A stretch of DNA of 64,000 bases from Strix aluco (Eukaryota; Chordata; Aves; Strigiformes; Strigidae), in the NCBI RefSeq assembly GCF_031877795.1, contig NC_133971.1:14424325-14488324 (forward strand). The letters are read 5' to 3'. This document shows positions 1-13,039 of the stretch, piece by piece. The translations under genes were made by a program, and so were the position numbers. Positions within the stretch are counted from its first letter, which is position 1. Every line of letters starts with the position of its first letter. The notes under the pieces are model-generated. The model had not been told where the DNA came from. It saw nothing but the letters and a program-made list of their open reading frames with translations, and did no database searches.

Positions 1-649
1 TACTCCCTTACAATTTAACAGCAACACCTCAAAACCCTCTTAGCATCTCTTTTTGATGAGAATCTTTCATTGTTTGATGAGGAGTATTGGTGGTCATTAT
101 CAAAGTAGATCAGTTGGCAAGTTTTTGGAAAGTACACAACAAAAATCAGTTTGTGGCAGAACATGCTTGAGATTTGACTTTATAAGAAGCTAGAGACAAG
201 CAAAGAGTCCAGAGGGAATACTATATCATACCACAAGACTTAAATATGGGAGAAACAAGAAGTTTAAAGCAAGAAGGTCTTCCAGGGAAAGAGCAGACAG
301 TGCTGATAGGAGTCCCCAGAAGGTTCAGGACCAGCATAGGGCACAGCAACCTTGCTGAGTTTATCACATGCATTTCAGTTTCCTTGAAAGGTTGAAATGA
401 TCCTTGACCATATATTTTTTAAAAGAAAGTCTTTTTAATTGAGGCATTTTTTCCCAGTGCTAATGAAAACCCCTTCATGATTAATTCAATATCCTGATAT
501 TTGAAGAGCACTGATGCTGTGGTATTACATAGCTACCACAGAAAATTACCACTTCAGGACAAATGGTACAGTGGTGTTGATGAGTAACAGCTAAGACAAA
601 TCATTAAGGGCTTTTCTGCTCTTTGAAGATATCCACTGAAGTCATGTAT
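1..649. other. Intergenic, nothing identified
   Basis: Moderately AT-rich single-copy-looking sequence. I see no coding frame with recognisable motifs, no RNA gene and no repeat family. It is the left flank of the CR1 insertion that follows. Confidence 0.6.
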
Positions 650-666
650 ATGAAAAGTAGATATGA

Positions 667-1075
667 CAGATGTTGTAGTAGGAGTCTACTATAGGCCACC
701 CAGGACAGAGAGGTGGATGAAATATTCTGTAGGCACTTAGGAGAAATCTCATGATCGCTTGCCCTTGTTCTTGTGGGAGACTTTAACCTCCCAGTGTTTC
801 TGCTGGAAATACAACACAGCAGAGCAGGACCAGTCCCGGAGATTCCTGGAATGTGTGGGAGACAACTTCCTGACGCAGCTGGTGAGTGAACCAACCAGAG
901 AAGGTGCCCTGCTGGATCTCATCTTTGTGAACAGAGAAAGACTGGTGGATGATGTGGCGGTTGGAGGTCGACTAGGGCACAGCGATCATGAAATAATAGA
1001 GTTCTCTATTCTTAGAGAGGCCAGGAGAGGGGGCAGAAGAACTGCCATCCTGGACTTCCAAAGGGCTGATTTTGA
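667..1075 (+). pseudogene. CR1 ORF2 endonuclease domain remnant
   Basis: Remnant of the APE-type endonuclease domain of CR1 ORF2, which nicks target DNA for target-primed reverse transcription. Only the C-terminal half is present. Recognisable pieces are VYYRPP near 690, GDFNLP near 778 (the G-D-F-N core), a LLDLIFVN stretch near 910, and GHSDHEIIEF near 976, which carries the catalytic S-D-H motif. The frame is disrupted between the VYYRPP and downstream parts. A second shift of one base near 1075-1080 separates this region from the reverse transcriptase frame. The N-terminal metal-binding residues are missing, so it cannot encode an active nuclease. Confidence 0.88.
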
Positions 1076-3133
1076 CTGTTTAGGCAACTGCTTGACAGAA
1101 TCCCTTGGGAGACGGTCCTGAAGGGTATAGGGGTCCAGGAAGGCTGGACATTCTTTAAGAAGGAAGTGTTAATGGCACAGGAGCAGGCAGTCCCCAGGTG
1201 CTGTAAGAGAAGCCAGCAGAAGAGAAGACCACCCTGGCTAAACAGGGAGCTTTGGCTGCAACTCAGGGAGAAAAGGAGAGTTTACAGCTTTTGGAAGAAG
1301 GGGCTACCAACTCACAGTGATTACAAAGATGCTGTGAGGCTATGCAGGGTGGAAATCAGGAGGTCTAAAGCCCAGCTGGAAATTAATCTGGCTTCAGCAT
1401 TCAAGGACAACAAGAAATGTTTCTATAAGAATGTCAATAGCAAAAGAAAGACCAGGGAGAGCCTCCATCCCCTGTTAGACGCAGGGGGAAACATGGTAAC
1501 AAGTGATGAGGAAAAGGCTGAGGTGCTTAATGCCTTCTTTGCCTCAGTCTTTAATAACAAGACTAGTTGTACTGAGGGAATCCAGCCTCCTCAGCCAGAA
1601 GACAGGGACTGGGAGAACGACACCCCCGCAATCCAGGAGGAGACAGTCAGTGACCTACTGCATCACATAGATATACACAAGTCTATGGGACCAGACGGGA
1701 TACACCTGAGGGTGCTGAAGGAGCTGGCTGGGGTGCTCGCCAAGCCACTTTCCATCATTTGCCAGCAGTCCTGGCTGACCAGGGAGGTCCCAACAGACTG
1801 GAAATCGGCCAATGTGACGCCCATATACAAGAAGGGTCAGAAGGATGATGCAGGAAATTACAGGCCTGTCAGCTTGACTTTGGTGCCCTGGAATCTGATG
1901 AAGCAGCTCATCCTGCGTACCATCACACAACACATGTGGGACAACCAGGGGATCAGGCCCAGTCAGCACGGGTTTATGAAAGGCAGGTCCTGCTTGACAA
2001 ACCTGATCTCCTTCTACGACAGGGCGACCTGCTTATTGGATGAGGGAAAGGCTGTGGGTGTTGTTTACCTTGACTTCAGTAAGGCCTTTGACACCGTTTC
2101 CCACAGCATTCTCCTGGCAAAACTGGCTGCTCGAGGCTTGGATGGGCACACGTTTTGCTGGGTAAAAAACTGGCTGGATGGCCGGGCCCAAAGAGTTGTG
2201 GTCAATGGAGTTAAATCCAACTGGCGGCCGGTCACAAGTGGTGTCCCCCAGGGCTCGGTTTTGGGGCCACTCCTGTTTAACATCTTTATTGATGATCTAG
2301 ACAAGTGGATTGAGTGCACTCTCAGTAAGTTTGCAGATGACACCAAGTTGGGTTGGAGTGTTGATCGGCTCGAGGGTAGGGAGGCTCTGCAGAGAGATCT
2401 GGACAGGCTGGAGCGATGGGCTAAGGCCAACTGTATGAGTTTTAATAAAACCAAATGTCAGGTGCTGCACTTGGGCCACAACAACCCCCAGCAGCGCTAC
2501 AGGCTTGGGGAGGAGTGGCTGGAGAGCTGCCAGTCAGAGAGGGACCTGGGGGTGTTGATTGACAGCCAGCTGAACATGAGCCAGCAGTGTGCCCAGGTGA
2601 CCAAGAAGGCCAATGGCATCCTGGCTTGTATCAGAAATAGCGTGGCCAGCAGGGACAGGGAAGGGATCTTACCCCTGGACTCGGCACTGGTGAGGCCGCA
2701 CCTCGATTCCTGTGTTCAGTTTTGGGCCCCTCACCTCAAAAAGGACATTGAATTACTCGAGCGTGTCCAAAGAAGGGCAACAAAGCTGGTGAAGGGTCTG
2801 GAGCACATGTCGTAGGAGGAGCGGCTGAGGGAACTGGGGTTGTTTAGTCTGGAGAAGAGGAGGCTGAGGGGAGACCTCATCGCCCTCTACAGCTACCTGA
2901 AATGAGGTTGCAGAGAGCTGGGGATGAGTCTCTTTAACCAAGTAACAAGCGATAGGACAAGAGGTAATGGCCTTAAGTTGTGCCAGGGAAGGTTTAGACT
3001 GGATATTAGGAAGCATTTCTTTACAGAACGGGTTGTTAGGTGTTGGAATGGGCTGCCCAGGGAGGTGGTGGAGTCCTTATCCCTGGAGGTGTATAAGAGT
3101 AGGGTCGACATAGCACTTAGGGATACGGTGTAG
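1076..3133 (+). pseudogene. CR1 ORF2 reverse transcriptase, two nonsense codons
   Basis: Reverse transcriptase part of the CR1 polyprotein. One frame is open to 2,815 (549 codons counted from the GTG at 1,166). Motifs in order are a MGPDGIH stretch near 1,685, NYRPVSLT near 1,857, [13 protein letters not shown] near 1,968, [10 protein letters not shown] near 2,066 (first catalytic Asp), [11 protein letters not shown] near 2,240, and FADD at 2,330-2,341 (the catalytic Asp pair). A TAG at 2,813-2,815 interrupts a strongly conserved block just after LEHMS. A second in-frame stop (TGA) lies near 2,903. The same frame then continues through a C-terminal block with [17 protein letters not shown] and ends at a TAG at 3,131-3,133 after RDTV, the usual CR1 ending. 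All RT catalytic residues are intact, but the C-terminal region is lost. Confidence 0.93.
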
Positions 3134-3219
3134 TTGGGAACTGTCAATGTTAGGTTAAGGGCTGGACTAGGTGATCTTCAAGGTCTTTTCCAACCTTGAT
3201 GATTCCGTGATTCTGTGAC

Positions 3220-6200
3220 TATTTTTCTGCTAGCAATATCGTCATAGACTTTCTAGAGAACCCCTTTTTCTCTTTAGATGAATTAATTAAAGAGGCTGTA
3301 TTTGAACTATGACTTTTGATTCTCTTTTCCAAGTGTTAAATGGTTTTAGAAAAAGTTCCATGTCTTAACCTAGAGTTATAAAGTACTTGTAAATGTTGAG
3401 GATTGATTCATTATATCTCACTGTTAAACTTCTAATTTTGAACAACCAGACGAATCAGATCTTTAAAGCTTTGTATCCAAGGTACTCCACAAAGTCACAA
3501 GGAAGTCTGTCCCAACTCCACTCCTGAAATGTACAAATATGTTGTTATTTCAGTACAATATAATTTTGGTAATCTGTAAAGTGACTAGCATGGATGGTTT
3601 AATGAACAAGGGCATTTGGTATTTTCTCAATAGAAGAAGAGGAGAAGGGTGATTGAAATGTCACATTAAATGGATAACAGTGATCTGATATAGATTGAAA
3701 TACAGTAAGATCAATCTAGACTCTAAGAGCAGATGGGTGACGTGCATCTGCTTACCAAGAGGAAGCTAGCTGGTGATAGGTCTGACCTCAGTCTCGTTGA
3801 AATGGTTGCCTGCACCATGGGAGTCTTCATTTACCTTCTCTAACACACCTCTCAGGTTCTGCCCTCAAACCACAAATGAAGGACCAACAGCCTGTCCTAT
3901 TTTCAGCCTGTAGTAGGATTCTCTCCATGTGTTGGATTCCCTGCCCATCTGAGGGAAAGGCCTCATGGAAGCATGGAGAAGAGAGGGCAGTACATGGTCA
4001 GGGTGCTGCATCCCTCACTGTGCAACAACCACAAGTGACGCTGGGAACAATGGGAGAGGTGATCCACATCTTAGAGGGTCATTACAGCCCATTCTTTTCA
4101 CCAGGATCTGCAACTAACCAGGCAGCTCTTGGGGCAGCCAAGGCAGTGGTGTCAGCATTTACATCCAGGATATACACATGGAGAGAGAAATCACTGAATT
4201 TGGTTGTGGTGTTAGGCTTGAGATCCAGCACTGAAGCCTTTGGAGACACAGTGTCCAAACAAGACACAGCCAGGAGTGCCCTGGCAAGCCAAACACTGCA
4301 GTGTTGAAGACTGTAGTGGCAGCATGTTAAACAGATGCACTTAAACAAATCTGCATCAGAAGACAAGACCTGCTCACACTCCTAGTCAAATGAGGAAGAG
4401 CAGAGCACTGCTTGTGGCTGCTTACACAGTGCTTGAAGGGAAGAGCAGAGCCTTGAGGTCTTGAGCAGAGATGCTGATGGGAAGACCAGGTTCAACTGCA
4501 GGCTCTCTGCAACCAGGTCCCTTAATGAAAGACAAAAGTTTAAACTCAGGGGTTCCTCTGTGCCATGTGTGTTGGTAATAACACAAAATACTGCTGTGGG
4601 AAGCCATGTGAATACAAAGCTGGGTGAAATATCTGTTTCAGATATTTACAGAGCAGAATCACTATTGCTTCAGAGAGGATAGTGTATTCATCCCCAATTC
4701 TCTGATGAAAGCCTATAGCCTACAACAGGGTCATGCTAACCCATTGCCTTCTTCTCCCCTGATAAAAGAATGTAGGATACCAAGGGGACAGAAAGCACAT
4801 GTTAAATAGCTGACTTGTGCCTTGCTATTATCCTCCTCCTTCCTACATAATAACCTCCTCTTCTCTATTTATATTCACATCTATATTTAATGCTCAGTGA
4901 AGACTATAGACTTGTGTTTGATGTTCAGCTGAAGACATGATTCATCACAATCCTCATTTTTAGTAATGGAAAAAAGATGTGAGGCTGTGGTAGAAAAAAA
5001 CAGATGAGACTGCTTTTCATCTTGGTAGCCATGTAACCTTTACGTGAACTTGGAAAGTCATACAAAGAATGGCAGTCTCAGCCTATCGTGGGTGATTCAC
5101 AAAGTTTTCTGAATGCTGCATGATCTCCCCTAGCAGTATCTGATCTCTCCTTCTTTAAAGAATGCTCATTAAAAATAGACAACAAATCACCCATTCCTTA
5201 ACATACCATTTCTGTTGTTGTTTTTAACATGAGATGTAAAAAACATTCTATTGATTATAAAAAGTTTTTAAAAACAGATGTTATCATTTCTATGTCTGTA
5301 GTCCTAAGAATGAAAAACAAGGAGCATAGGTCAATTATTAACTTGTTTTTCACACTCTACCCTGCAGCCAGAGCCACCAGTGTGGCCCAGAAGGGAGCAT
5401 GGCACTCCCTTCCTGGCTACCAACAACAACCCTCTAAGAACAACATCCTGTAGGGTCACTGAACGCAAACAGTTGAAGAGCCTCTGGTACTGACTCACAA
5501 CAAAAAATAGTCTAGTGCTCTTCCTTACGAGAATAACTGGAACATCGGACTATTTTGTGTCATGGGATATACATGCTCACAGTCTCCTATACATCCTCAC
5601 ATGGAGAATGCCAATGTTCTTGGGGTTAAAAATATTCCTATACATGGAAGCCAGTTGCTAGATATTATTTAGTCACAACTTCATAAATCTTTTTGCACAG
5701 AAAATAGATTTACCTCCCTCCTTTCCAAACTAGGTAATTTGCCTTAAAATAATTAACATCAGCCTGTTAGAGATCAGATGTAGTTGGGTTGGATGACACT
5801 ACAAGAATTTAACACTAACTTTTAATACCAATGTGAAAGATTGAAATTCCACTGGAATATGTGAATTCATTATACTGACGTTATTTTCATTCTTCAGAAT
5901 GCATTCTTTACAGAAATAAGAATTCCAAATTCGTAGTTGCTATTAGAGATATTGCAGTTTTGTTTGAATTAAAAACCCTTACTTTCTGGAAAAGAAAAAG
6001 CATACATCCTTCTCTCTCATTCCTGCCTTCCTCAGAGGAGCTTCAGTCAAAGGGTGATTACTTTGAGCAAAGAACCCAAAGACCTGGCTGAAACTGCACC
6101 TGTGTGGTGTGAAGCCAAACCAGAAGGTGTAGTTTGGAAGCCTGAAGCACTACCCCTGAAAGAGACAGGTGACTGAGACAGGCGACTGAGACAGGCTTAT

Positions 6201-7790
6201 CTGATAACCTCAAATCACATCCCAGCTCCATTTGTTTGCTCAAAACTGCTCCCTGGGTCCAAAATGTCCTGGAGTTCCTCCCATATGGAGGAAGAGACAT
6301 CCAGCCCTCAGACTCCTGGCAGAGAAATGGAGCAGAACCTCAGCCCCAGATGCCTGCTGCACTGATGGGGCAGGGTAGAGGGCCCACACAGGTGGTCACT
6401 CAGGCACACCACCCAACCATTGGGAAGGGGCTGTGCCCAGAGGCATGGAGACATGAGCAGCCAGCCCCCCACCACCGCCACCTAGGAGCATTTCTGCAGG
6501 TGTGCCCACACAGCCCAGCCCTCAGACCTCACCATGTGAGTATGAACCTCATACTGATTCCATATTTTGCAAAGTCCATGGATGTTCAAGTCCCCCAGAG
6601 AGCCAGCCTGTGACCTCACTCTGGTCCAGGCATCACTCCATCTGTCCATCACTCATACTGGGCAGTAAAAGTCCTTTCTGCCTAACATGTAGGCTGCAGC
6701 TCCAGGTGTCAGTGCCAGCCCTGGCCAATCCTTTCTCCTTCCTCCCTCTTATTCCTTCCACTGGGGGTCCCAGCCCTCTCACAGTCCCTTAGGTGCACAA
6801 GATCAGCTGGTTGGGGTGGGCACAACTGGATCATGGGACCACCGTGAGTTACGCTGTTTTGTTCTGCTGGGCTGTGTTTTGGGAGGCTGGTTTTGCGACC
6901 CACTGCTGGCCAAGGGAGTCAGGACAAGGAGAGCGGGAGGTCAGTGCTGCTGAGCTTGCACTGCTGCCAAAAGAAAGCCTTGTCCAAGCCTCAATGATAC
7001 CATTGACTGGAACGTCTGGGACTGGGTGCCTCATGTCACATTTTAATCTGCACTGCCACTTTGCACAGATGCTTACAGTAACACTGGGGTGGAAAGGGGG
7101 TCCTCTTTGCATGCATATGCAGTACCTCTGGACTGCTTTCCCAATAACGTGTCATTTCCCACCTGCCCTTTCTTCTTTCCAGCAGCCTTACCTCTTCCCT
7201 TGCCATCAATGCTTGAATGCCTGACTGGTGGGGTAGGGAACCCAGTGCACAAGCAACTGCTGTAGAGAGGCTCAGGAGAAGACCCAGACAATGCAGGATG
7301 ACATTGGAATGGCTGTGCTAGAAATCAAGGAGGTCACGTTTTATATGTGAAGGCAATTATCAGTCTCAGTCCTGCTCTCCCATCAGCACAGGCATTGCAG
7401 CACTGCGTAAAGGAAAATCTGGCCCATGCACTCCAGAAAATCTTCCCCCAGATGCATGAAGAGACTAAAACCAGAAGAGTAAATCAGGTGCAGCTCTGTT
7501 TTCCTACTATCCCTATCCCTTCCCACATCCTTATTAAAAAGCAGTGATTGAAACCCATTTCTCTCCTTGTTATTCCTGCATTATAATTGTTTGTAAACGT
7601 CATTTTTTCTTTAATTACCCCTTCCTACATATACATGAGAATGATAGGGTAAAGAACAATCCAACATTGCAATTGAATTACAAAAGCATTGCACATGGCT
7701 GTCCTATTAACTTCATAACAGTGATGTGTTATAAAATGCAAAGTGCAGAAAAGGGGGTAGTAATTTGTTTATAAATATGTTAGTTAGGTG
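3220..7790. other. Intergenic, no gene found
   Basis: About 4.6 kb of AT-rich DNA with a mildly GC-rich stretch from about 6,060 to 7,250. Open frames of up to 143 codons occur in the GC-rich part, but they overlap on both strands and show no domain, motif or codon pattern I recognise. A tiny direct repeat of the type GACTGAGACAGG occurs at about 6,169-6,195. No transposon family was recognised. Confidence 0.55.
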
Positions 7791-7834
7791 GAGCAAATGC
7801 CATACTCCCCAAGAAAAGAAATCACTGATTGCAA

Positions 7835-8065
7835 AGTATGCCTTCTAGCATGGATTTCACGGGGCAAAATGCAGTTAATAAAACCACCTGTATACTTTTT
7901 ATTACAGCTTTTTAGCATAAATAGCTAATATTCAATTTACATTAATGGTATTGGCACAAATGTAAATTAGGGTCTTTTTGTTTGTATTGTTGAAGTGCAA
8001 TTCTATTGCCAGATGATTGTATTTGGCCATTTCATTAACTGGAGAGATCTAAGAAACAGATACAG
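7835..8065. other. Candidate conserved non-coding element (AT-rich)
   Basis: An AT-rich block with many homeodomain-like ATTA/TAAT cores, for example around 7,875-7,890, 7,940-7,950 and 8,030-8,040. It has no repeats and no coding frame. This texture is common for conserved enhancers in gene deserts. The call rests only on composition and context, as no alignment could be run. Confidence 0.2.
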
Positions 8066-11000
8066 TTCCAGGGCCTGCTCAAGGAATATTAATATGGAAA
8101 AGAAATTGCACCACATACCTGGTTACAACCTGGGGCCTCACAGAGAGGTGTGTGTGCTTTTTGCATCCAAGCCTGTTCCTCCATCACACATGTTGGCATA
8201 GAAAGACTACATCTCGAGCAGGCTGTTACTCTCTCAAATCAGGTTTAGAAAAAAGGCTTTCCAGTCTCAGCTGGCATTTCAAGATTTCAGCTGGTTTTGT
8301 GTTTTGAGTCACAAGCACCAAGACCTTGGGAAGCTGGTTGCCGCCCACCCTAACTAAAAGAGAGGGCTGGAAAAGGATGGCAGTAGTCCAGCGTCATTCA
8401 CTTAAAAGAGGGGGTCTTCCCCCACAGGCATGGCAGCTCTGCTGGTGACAAGGCCAGCCAACATGTCAGAAAACGAGGCTGTGCTCACCAAGTCCAGCTC
8501 TCCTCTGCTAGCAAATACACTCCCACACCTGATTGATTTAAAGCACCCTCCTCCTCGCCGTAGTGAAACCATTCTACAGCCAAGAGATACGCCTCGTATT
8601 TTCACCAGTATAGTAAATGATGTGGAACGTTGCAGAGGATTTACACTTCTCCCCATTCCCTGGCTGACAGCTTTCCTGCTTGACACCTAGAAAAAGGGAT
8701 GGTTGCAACATGATGATTTTCATCAGTTTAGATCGCAGGTGGAGAAAGAGTCCTTTACAGCCTACTAAATCAATACTTCTGATAGCCAAAGATCAGATGT
8801 AAATGTTGGCAAATTACTGGCAAGGCACGTGAAAGCCACACAATCCCATCTGCTATAGCAGTAGAGGTTTTCCATTTCAGGCCTCATTCATCTGGGACCT
8901 GTCATATTCACGGGGTCTTTCTTTAGTCATGCTATGTAAGCAGCTACTGTATATACTGAAAGCCGATTTTCCCATATACTTAAGTGTGCTGTTAGAGGAA
9001 CAATAAATCATGAATCTATTTCCAATTTCATTGCCCTTTATGTGATATTGATACAAAAGCATCCTTTCCCTTCATCTGCTTGTTTCTTAGAGGAAGACTA
9101 GAAGAAAGGCTCCTTCTCTTTATACAAATTGGCAGTTAGCTGTTTCCCTTTCATCAATACAGAAGGTGACAGACATTTTCTAAAGCAAGAGGATTTTGGA
9201 AAAGGGATGCGTGTATTGGTTGTGCATGCTTCCAAGCATGCAATACACCAGGCTAAATTTTGCTATCATCGACACCAGTATAACATCTCCAGAAAATCCC
9301 TGATGAACACAGAATAATTTTTTCCTTTTGAACATGAACAGCCATTTTAAAGAATCATTATATAAATACACATATATATACATCAACCACAGCTCCCTCT
9401 CATCCTCACTATGAGCAATGTCATTCTAGCAGGTCAACAGAATTACAGGAGATCTCAGCTTTGTACTCATGCCGTGCTGCTATAAATCAAGATAATTTCA
9501 TTAAAGTTCATCAAATTCTGTCGATGCAACTCCAACATAAATGAGGTCAGAGACAAGCTTTGTGACCTCTGGATCCTCTTGCCCTCTACATGCATTGAAC
9601 AAAATGAACTAAGCAAACATAGTAGACAAGATAATGCTATTCCTGTAGCATAGAAACTATTAAAAGCAATTAACAACATCAACAGTATGAGATGAGTGTT
9701 ATGAATGGCCAAGACTTATGAGAAGTAATAGAGGAGAATCACTTCTCTGGAGACCTGGCACCAGGAGACAAAACCCATCATACGAGGTCAGCACCCCAAG
9801 CTTGTTCTGGTTTGGGAATTAAAGTAGTTGACATCTGATTGCAATTAGGTGGACTAAGTGAAAGACTTCATGGTTTCAGTTCCATTCCTAAGCAACAAGA
9901 CCAAAGCTCCAGCTGCCTCTTGTGGCTCTCTTGCAAATTATGAGCCATATAAACACAAAATTGAGCTAATTGTGATTCATGTTAAACTTACACCATCTGA
10001 CCCAAATCCCATTGTCTGAATACAGAGATTCCCAAGGGGATCCACTGGGTTTGGATCAGATCTACAATGACAAATGCCAAGTTTGTAGGGCCAAAATGAG
10101 CTGACTACACCAGCATAATTTCAGCATAACTATTAAAGTCAGTGGGGCTACTCTGATTTATGAGAGTCTGAGAGAAGAATTTAACCATTACTGGCTTGCA
10201 TGGGAATACAGTGTGCTTCTCATTTTATAGAAGTCCTAAAGATTTTGGGTTTATTTTATTTTTTTAAAAAACCTTAACTATTTTTCCTTTCAACTGTAAC
10301 TGTTACATGTTGTCCTGATGGTTTTTCAGAGGTAAGATACCCCATTTAATGAGTTCGTGATTTCTTCCAGTAAAAATATTGGTTACAACCTGTAATAGGG
10401 CAGGAAAGTATTTTGTACAGTGAAGCCTTTGAGCCAAACTCAGCTCTTACTCACACTTCAGTGGGATTCTGTTCTCTCTTGACATCAGTAATGTTGCCCA
10501 AGAGGAAATGAGTTTTGTCAATTATGCACATATAATTTTTACAGAACCATCTTGAAAGTGACAGAAATAATCATTAATGAAGACTAATGGGAAGATTCTG
10601 GGGTACAGAAATAATTATTTATAATTTCACTTTAAAGGCAAGAATTGGAGGACAAAACATGAGTGATCACAAGAGCTACAACACGGTATGGAGCAGTCTG
10701 TTTAGGCGTATATGGCTATTAATAAACTCATATGCTGGCATTTCTGTATGAGTAATATCTCAAAGCTTTATGCAGCTGCTGTAGTCTCAGCTCACATTTA
10801 ATGAGAAGGCACTACCTGCTATTCTGAAGCACTGAATGGGTTAAAAATCTGGGTAAAGCTATGTTTGCTTCTCCTGAGGCTGTCTGTTTGAGGCAGCTCC
10901 AATAACTGGGGATCTGTCCCGTGCTTCCCTGCCATCAGTGTCAACATCCCCACTGGCCACCAGCGCAGAGAAACCACAGGGCACCAGCAGCCACCTGCAT

Positions 11001-13039
11001 GCCTCCCCAACAGACAGGAGTCACAGTGTTTTACAGGTAAATAAAGCAGTTTGCAAGGAAAGGGATCTGTCAGTTGTTTTCAAAAGTTATCTCCTAGGCA
11101 AAAAGTCCATTTCTTTAGCACTGGGAATAGTACTATTTACAAGAAAAGGATAGCATATCAGGCCAGTCTTCCCAGAGAAGTCCTACAGACAGACAAAGTT
11201 CAGGAGAGTTTGGCTGCTGCTTTGATGCTTCTCACAATCACCCTGAAGCTTTAAATGCCTCGGTGTCATTATTAAGGGATAAAACTGCATTTTCCATAAA
11301 CCTGCCTTAATCTGGTAACTTTTACAAGTGCTAAATTCCCTTTTAAAAAGATGCTTTAAAAAGTACCAAGGCACAGATTTAATAGCTTGGATTTAGTCGG
11401 TCAAAATCAAGGGCAGGTACAGAAGAGCTATTAAAAAAGATCAAATGGCGTGCATATCATATCCAGTGGAGGTGGGTGCAGTGATATACGGTGCAATTCA
11501 GACTGACCCATTTGCCCAGAGTCACTGCATTACTAGCACTATATCCTAACTTAACTGCTCTGTAAAAGTGCTTTGGAATAGGGAATTGCGAGAGGAGCCA
11601 TATAAAACCAAATTCTCTTCCATTCTATTTAAAAGTTAAAGGCACCAGTAAAAAGAGAATAAATATCACTCCTCACTTTATGCAGATGGGAATATCCTTC
11701 ATTAAATGATTGATAAGCCTTATTCTAAAGGCAGCCTTCAGGGTGCTTCTCTGTGTCGCCTTGCTGAGAGACACGGTGCCATATCCACAGGCCACAGCCA
11801 CAAAGGTGGTGGGAAGATCCCCGTCAGCCTCTCCATGCCCTGGGCAGGGGCAGCCACCTCTGGGGCAGCCTGCAAAGGTTGCAAGCCTGCCATGATGTTT
11901 TGGCACGAGACTTCGCAGTCCCCCATGGGTGGCCCTGCGCTACACCATACCACTTGCCACACCTGCACCATTTCATTTCAGAGAAGGAAATAGGGACACT
12001 CCAGACTATCCATGGCATCAGAAAGGATGTGCCAATAACGGCCCTGTCTCTGAGTGTGGCATTCCTTGGATGCCTTCTCTAGGAGAGAAAAAAATCTTGC
12101 CTGTGATCTTTACGAACCCAGAAGTTGTGCAGGAACAAATAAATCATACAGCAATTTCAGATGCCTGAAGACCTCTTCAGTGCCCATTTGCGATACCTGC
12201 TGGGAGGAGTGAGGGAAATATTCAGCAGACAGCAATCAGTCACTGACAAAGCTAAATGCACCTGAAGAAGAGGACAGGACAGGATTTGCACAGAAAGGCA
12301 AACAAGAGGGTGAAGTTGTCACACCAACACAAATTTAAATACTAACTGTGGTCCTGAACTGCCTGCACAAGATATCATTAAAACTTTTGGGCAAAGGACA
12401 GCTAAGTGAAACTTCTCACCAAGGGAAAAATACCTTAAGGAGAAAGATGCTTCATCATGTCTGCTGCCACGTCTGCTGACAAGGTGGCAGGACAGGGTGT
12501 CTTGCCAGGGAGGAAGCCCTGGTCAGTGGTCCCCACAGCCATCACAGCTGTAAGCCCTGCACTCTGCAAGCCTGCAGCACCTCCTGTCTGCTCTCCTGGA
12601 CAGCTCCGCTTTTAGCTGATGGCATTCCAGTCTGCAGCCCAAACATGAAAACATGGGCATCTCGCAGTCCCCCTGAGGACTGGAGCATCGCCAGCCTTGG
12701 ACACAGCCCCAGGTGACCAGCAGCATTAGGTGTAATTGCAAAAAGTATATTACTTAAGTAAATACCAGACTGAAATTGTGTTGAATTATGCGTCTGTCTT
12801 ACCTCTAGCTCCTGTCAAATGCAGTGACATTTTTCTTGTGCTAGCCTTGGCAGTCAGTGTCACTGCATGCCGGCTGCCCTCCTGCTCATGGAGAGCAGTG
12901 AGTCTGTTGGACCTGCACACCGAGCCATCTCACACCTGCACACATTGTGCACAGCCATCAGCCTGTGCTCACCCCTGACCAGAGGCTCCGTTCACGTTTC
13001 CAGCTCTACCCTTCAGATAGAAGTTTCTGGAAGGTCTCA
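8066..13039. other. Intergenic, no gene found
   Basis: Mixed AT-rich DNA with GC-richer patches near 11,730-11,990 and 12,460-12,720. Short open frames overlap on opposite strands in the GC patches and show no recognisable domain. The only structure I single out is an inverted repeat at 9,211-9,248. A short TA/CA-rich tract lies at about 9,360-9,385. Confidence 0.55.
9211..9248. repeat. Inverted repeat with a 2-nt spacer
   Basis: The 9-bp arms TGCATGCTT (9,223-9,231) and AAGCATGCA (9,234-9,242) are perfect reverse complements separated by CC. Outer 6-bp arms GTGTAT (9,211-9,216) and ATACAC (9,243-9,248) are also complementary, with a 6-nt unpaired stretch on the left side only. In total 15 pairs are possible. 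The function is unknown and chance formation cannot be excluded. Confidence 0.6.

Larger units (their letters stand above)
650..3219 (+). mobile_element. CR1 LINE, 5'-truncated, near full pol ORF
   Basis: Chicken-repeat-1 non-LTR retrotransposon copy of about 2.57 kb. The visible order is the C-terminal half of the endonuclease domain, then reverse transcriptase, then the CR1 C-terminal region, then a short 3' tail. The 3' end reads GATGATTCCGTGATTCTGTG, the diagnostic ATTCTGTG-type CR1 terminus, instead of a poly(A) tail. The 5' end starts abruptly inside the endonuclease region (a peptide like VVVGVYYRPP near 667), so this is a typical 5'-truncated copy with no ORF1. The frame is damaged by a few endonuclease frameshifts and two nonsense codons, so the copy is not autonomous, but it is better preserved than the other CR1 pieces here. 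No target-site duplication is expected or seen. Confidence 0.96.
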
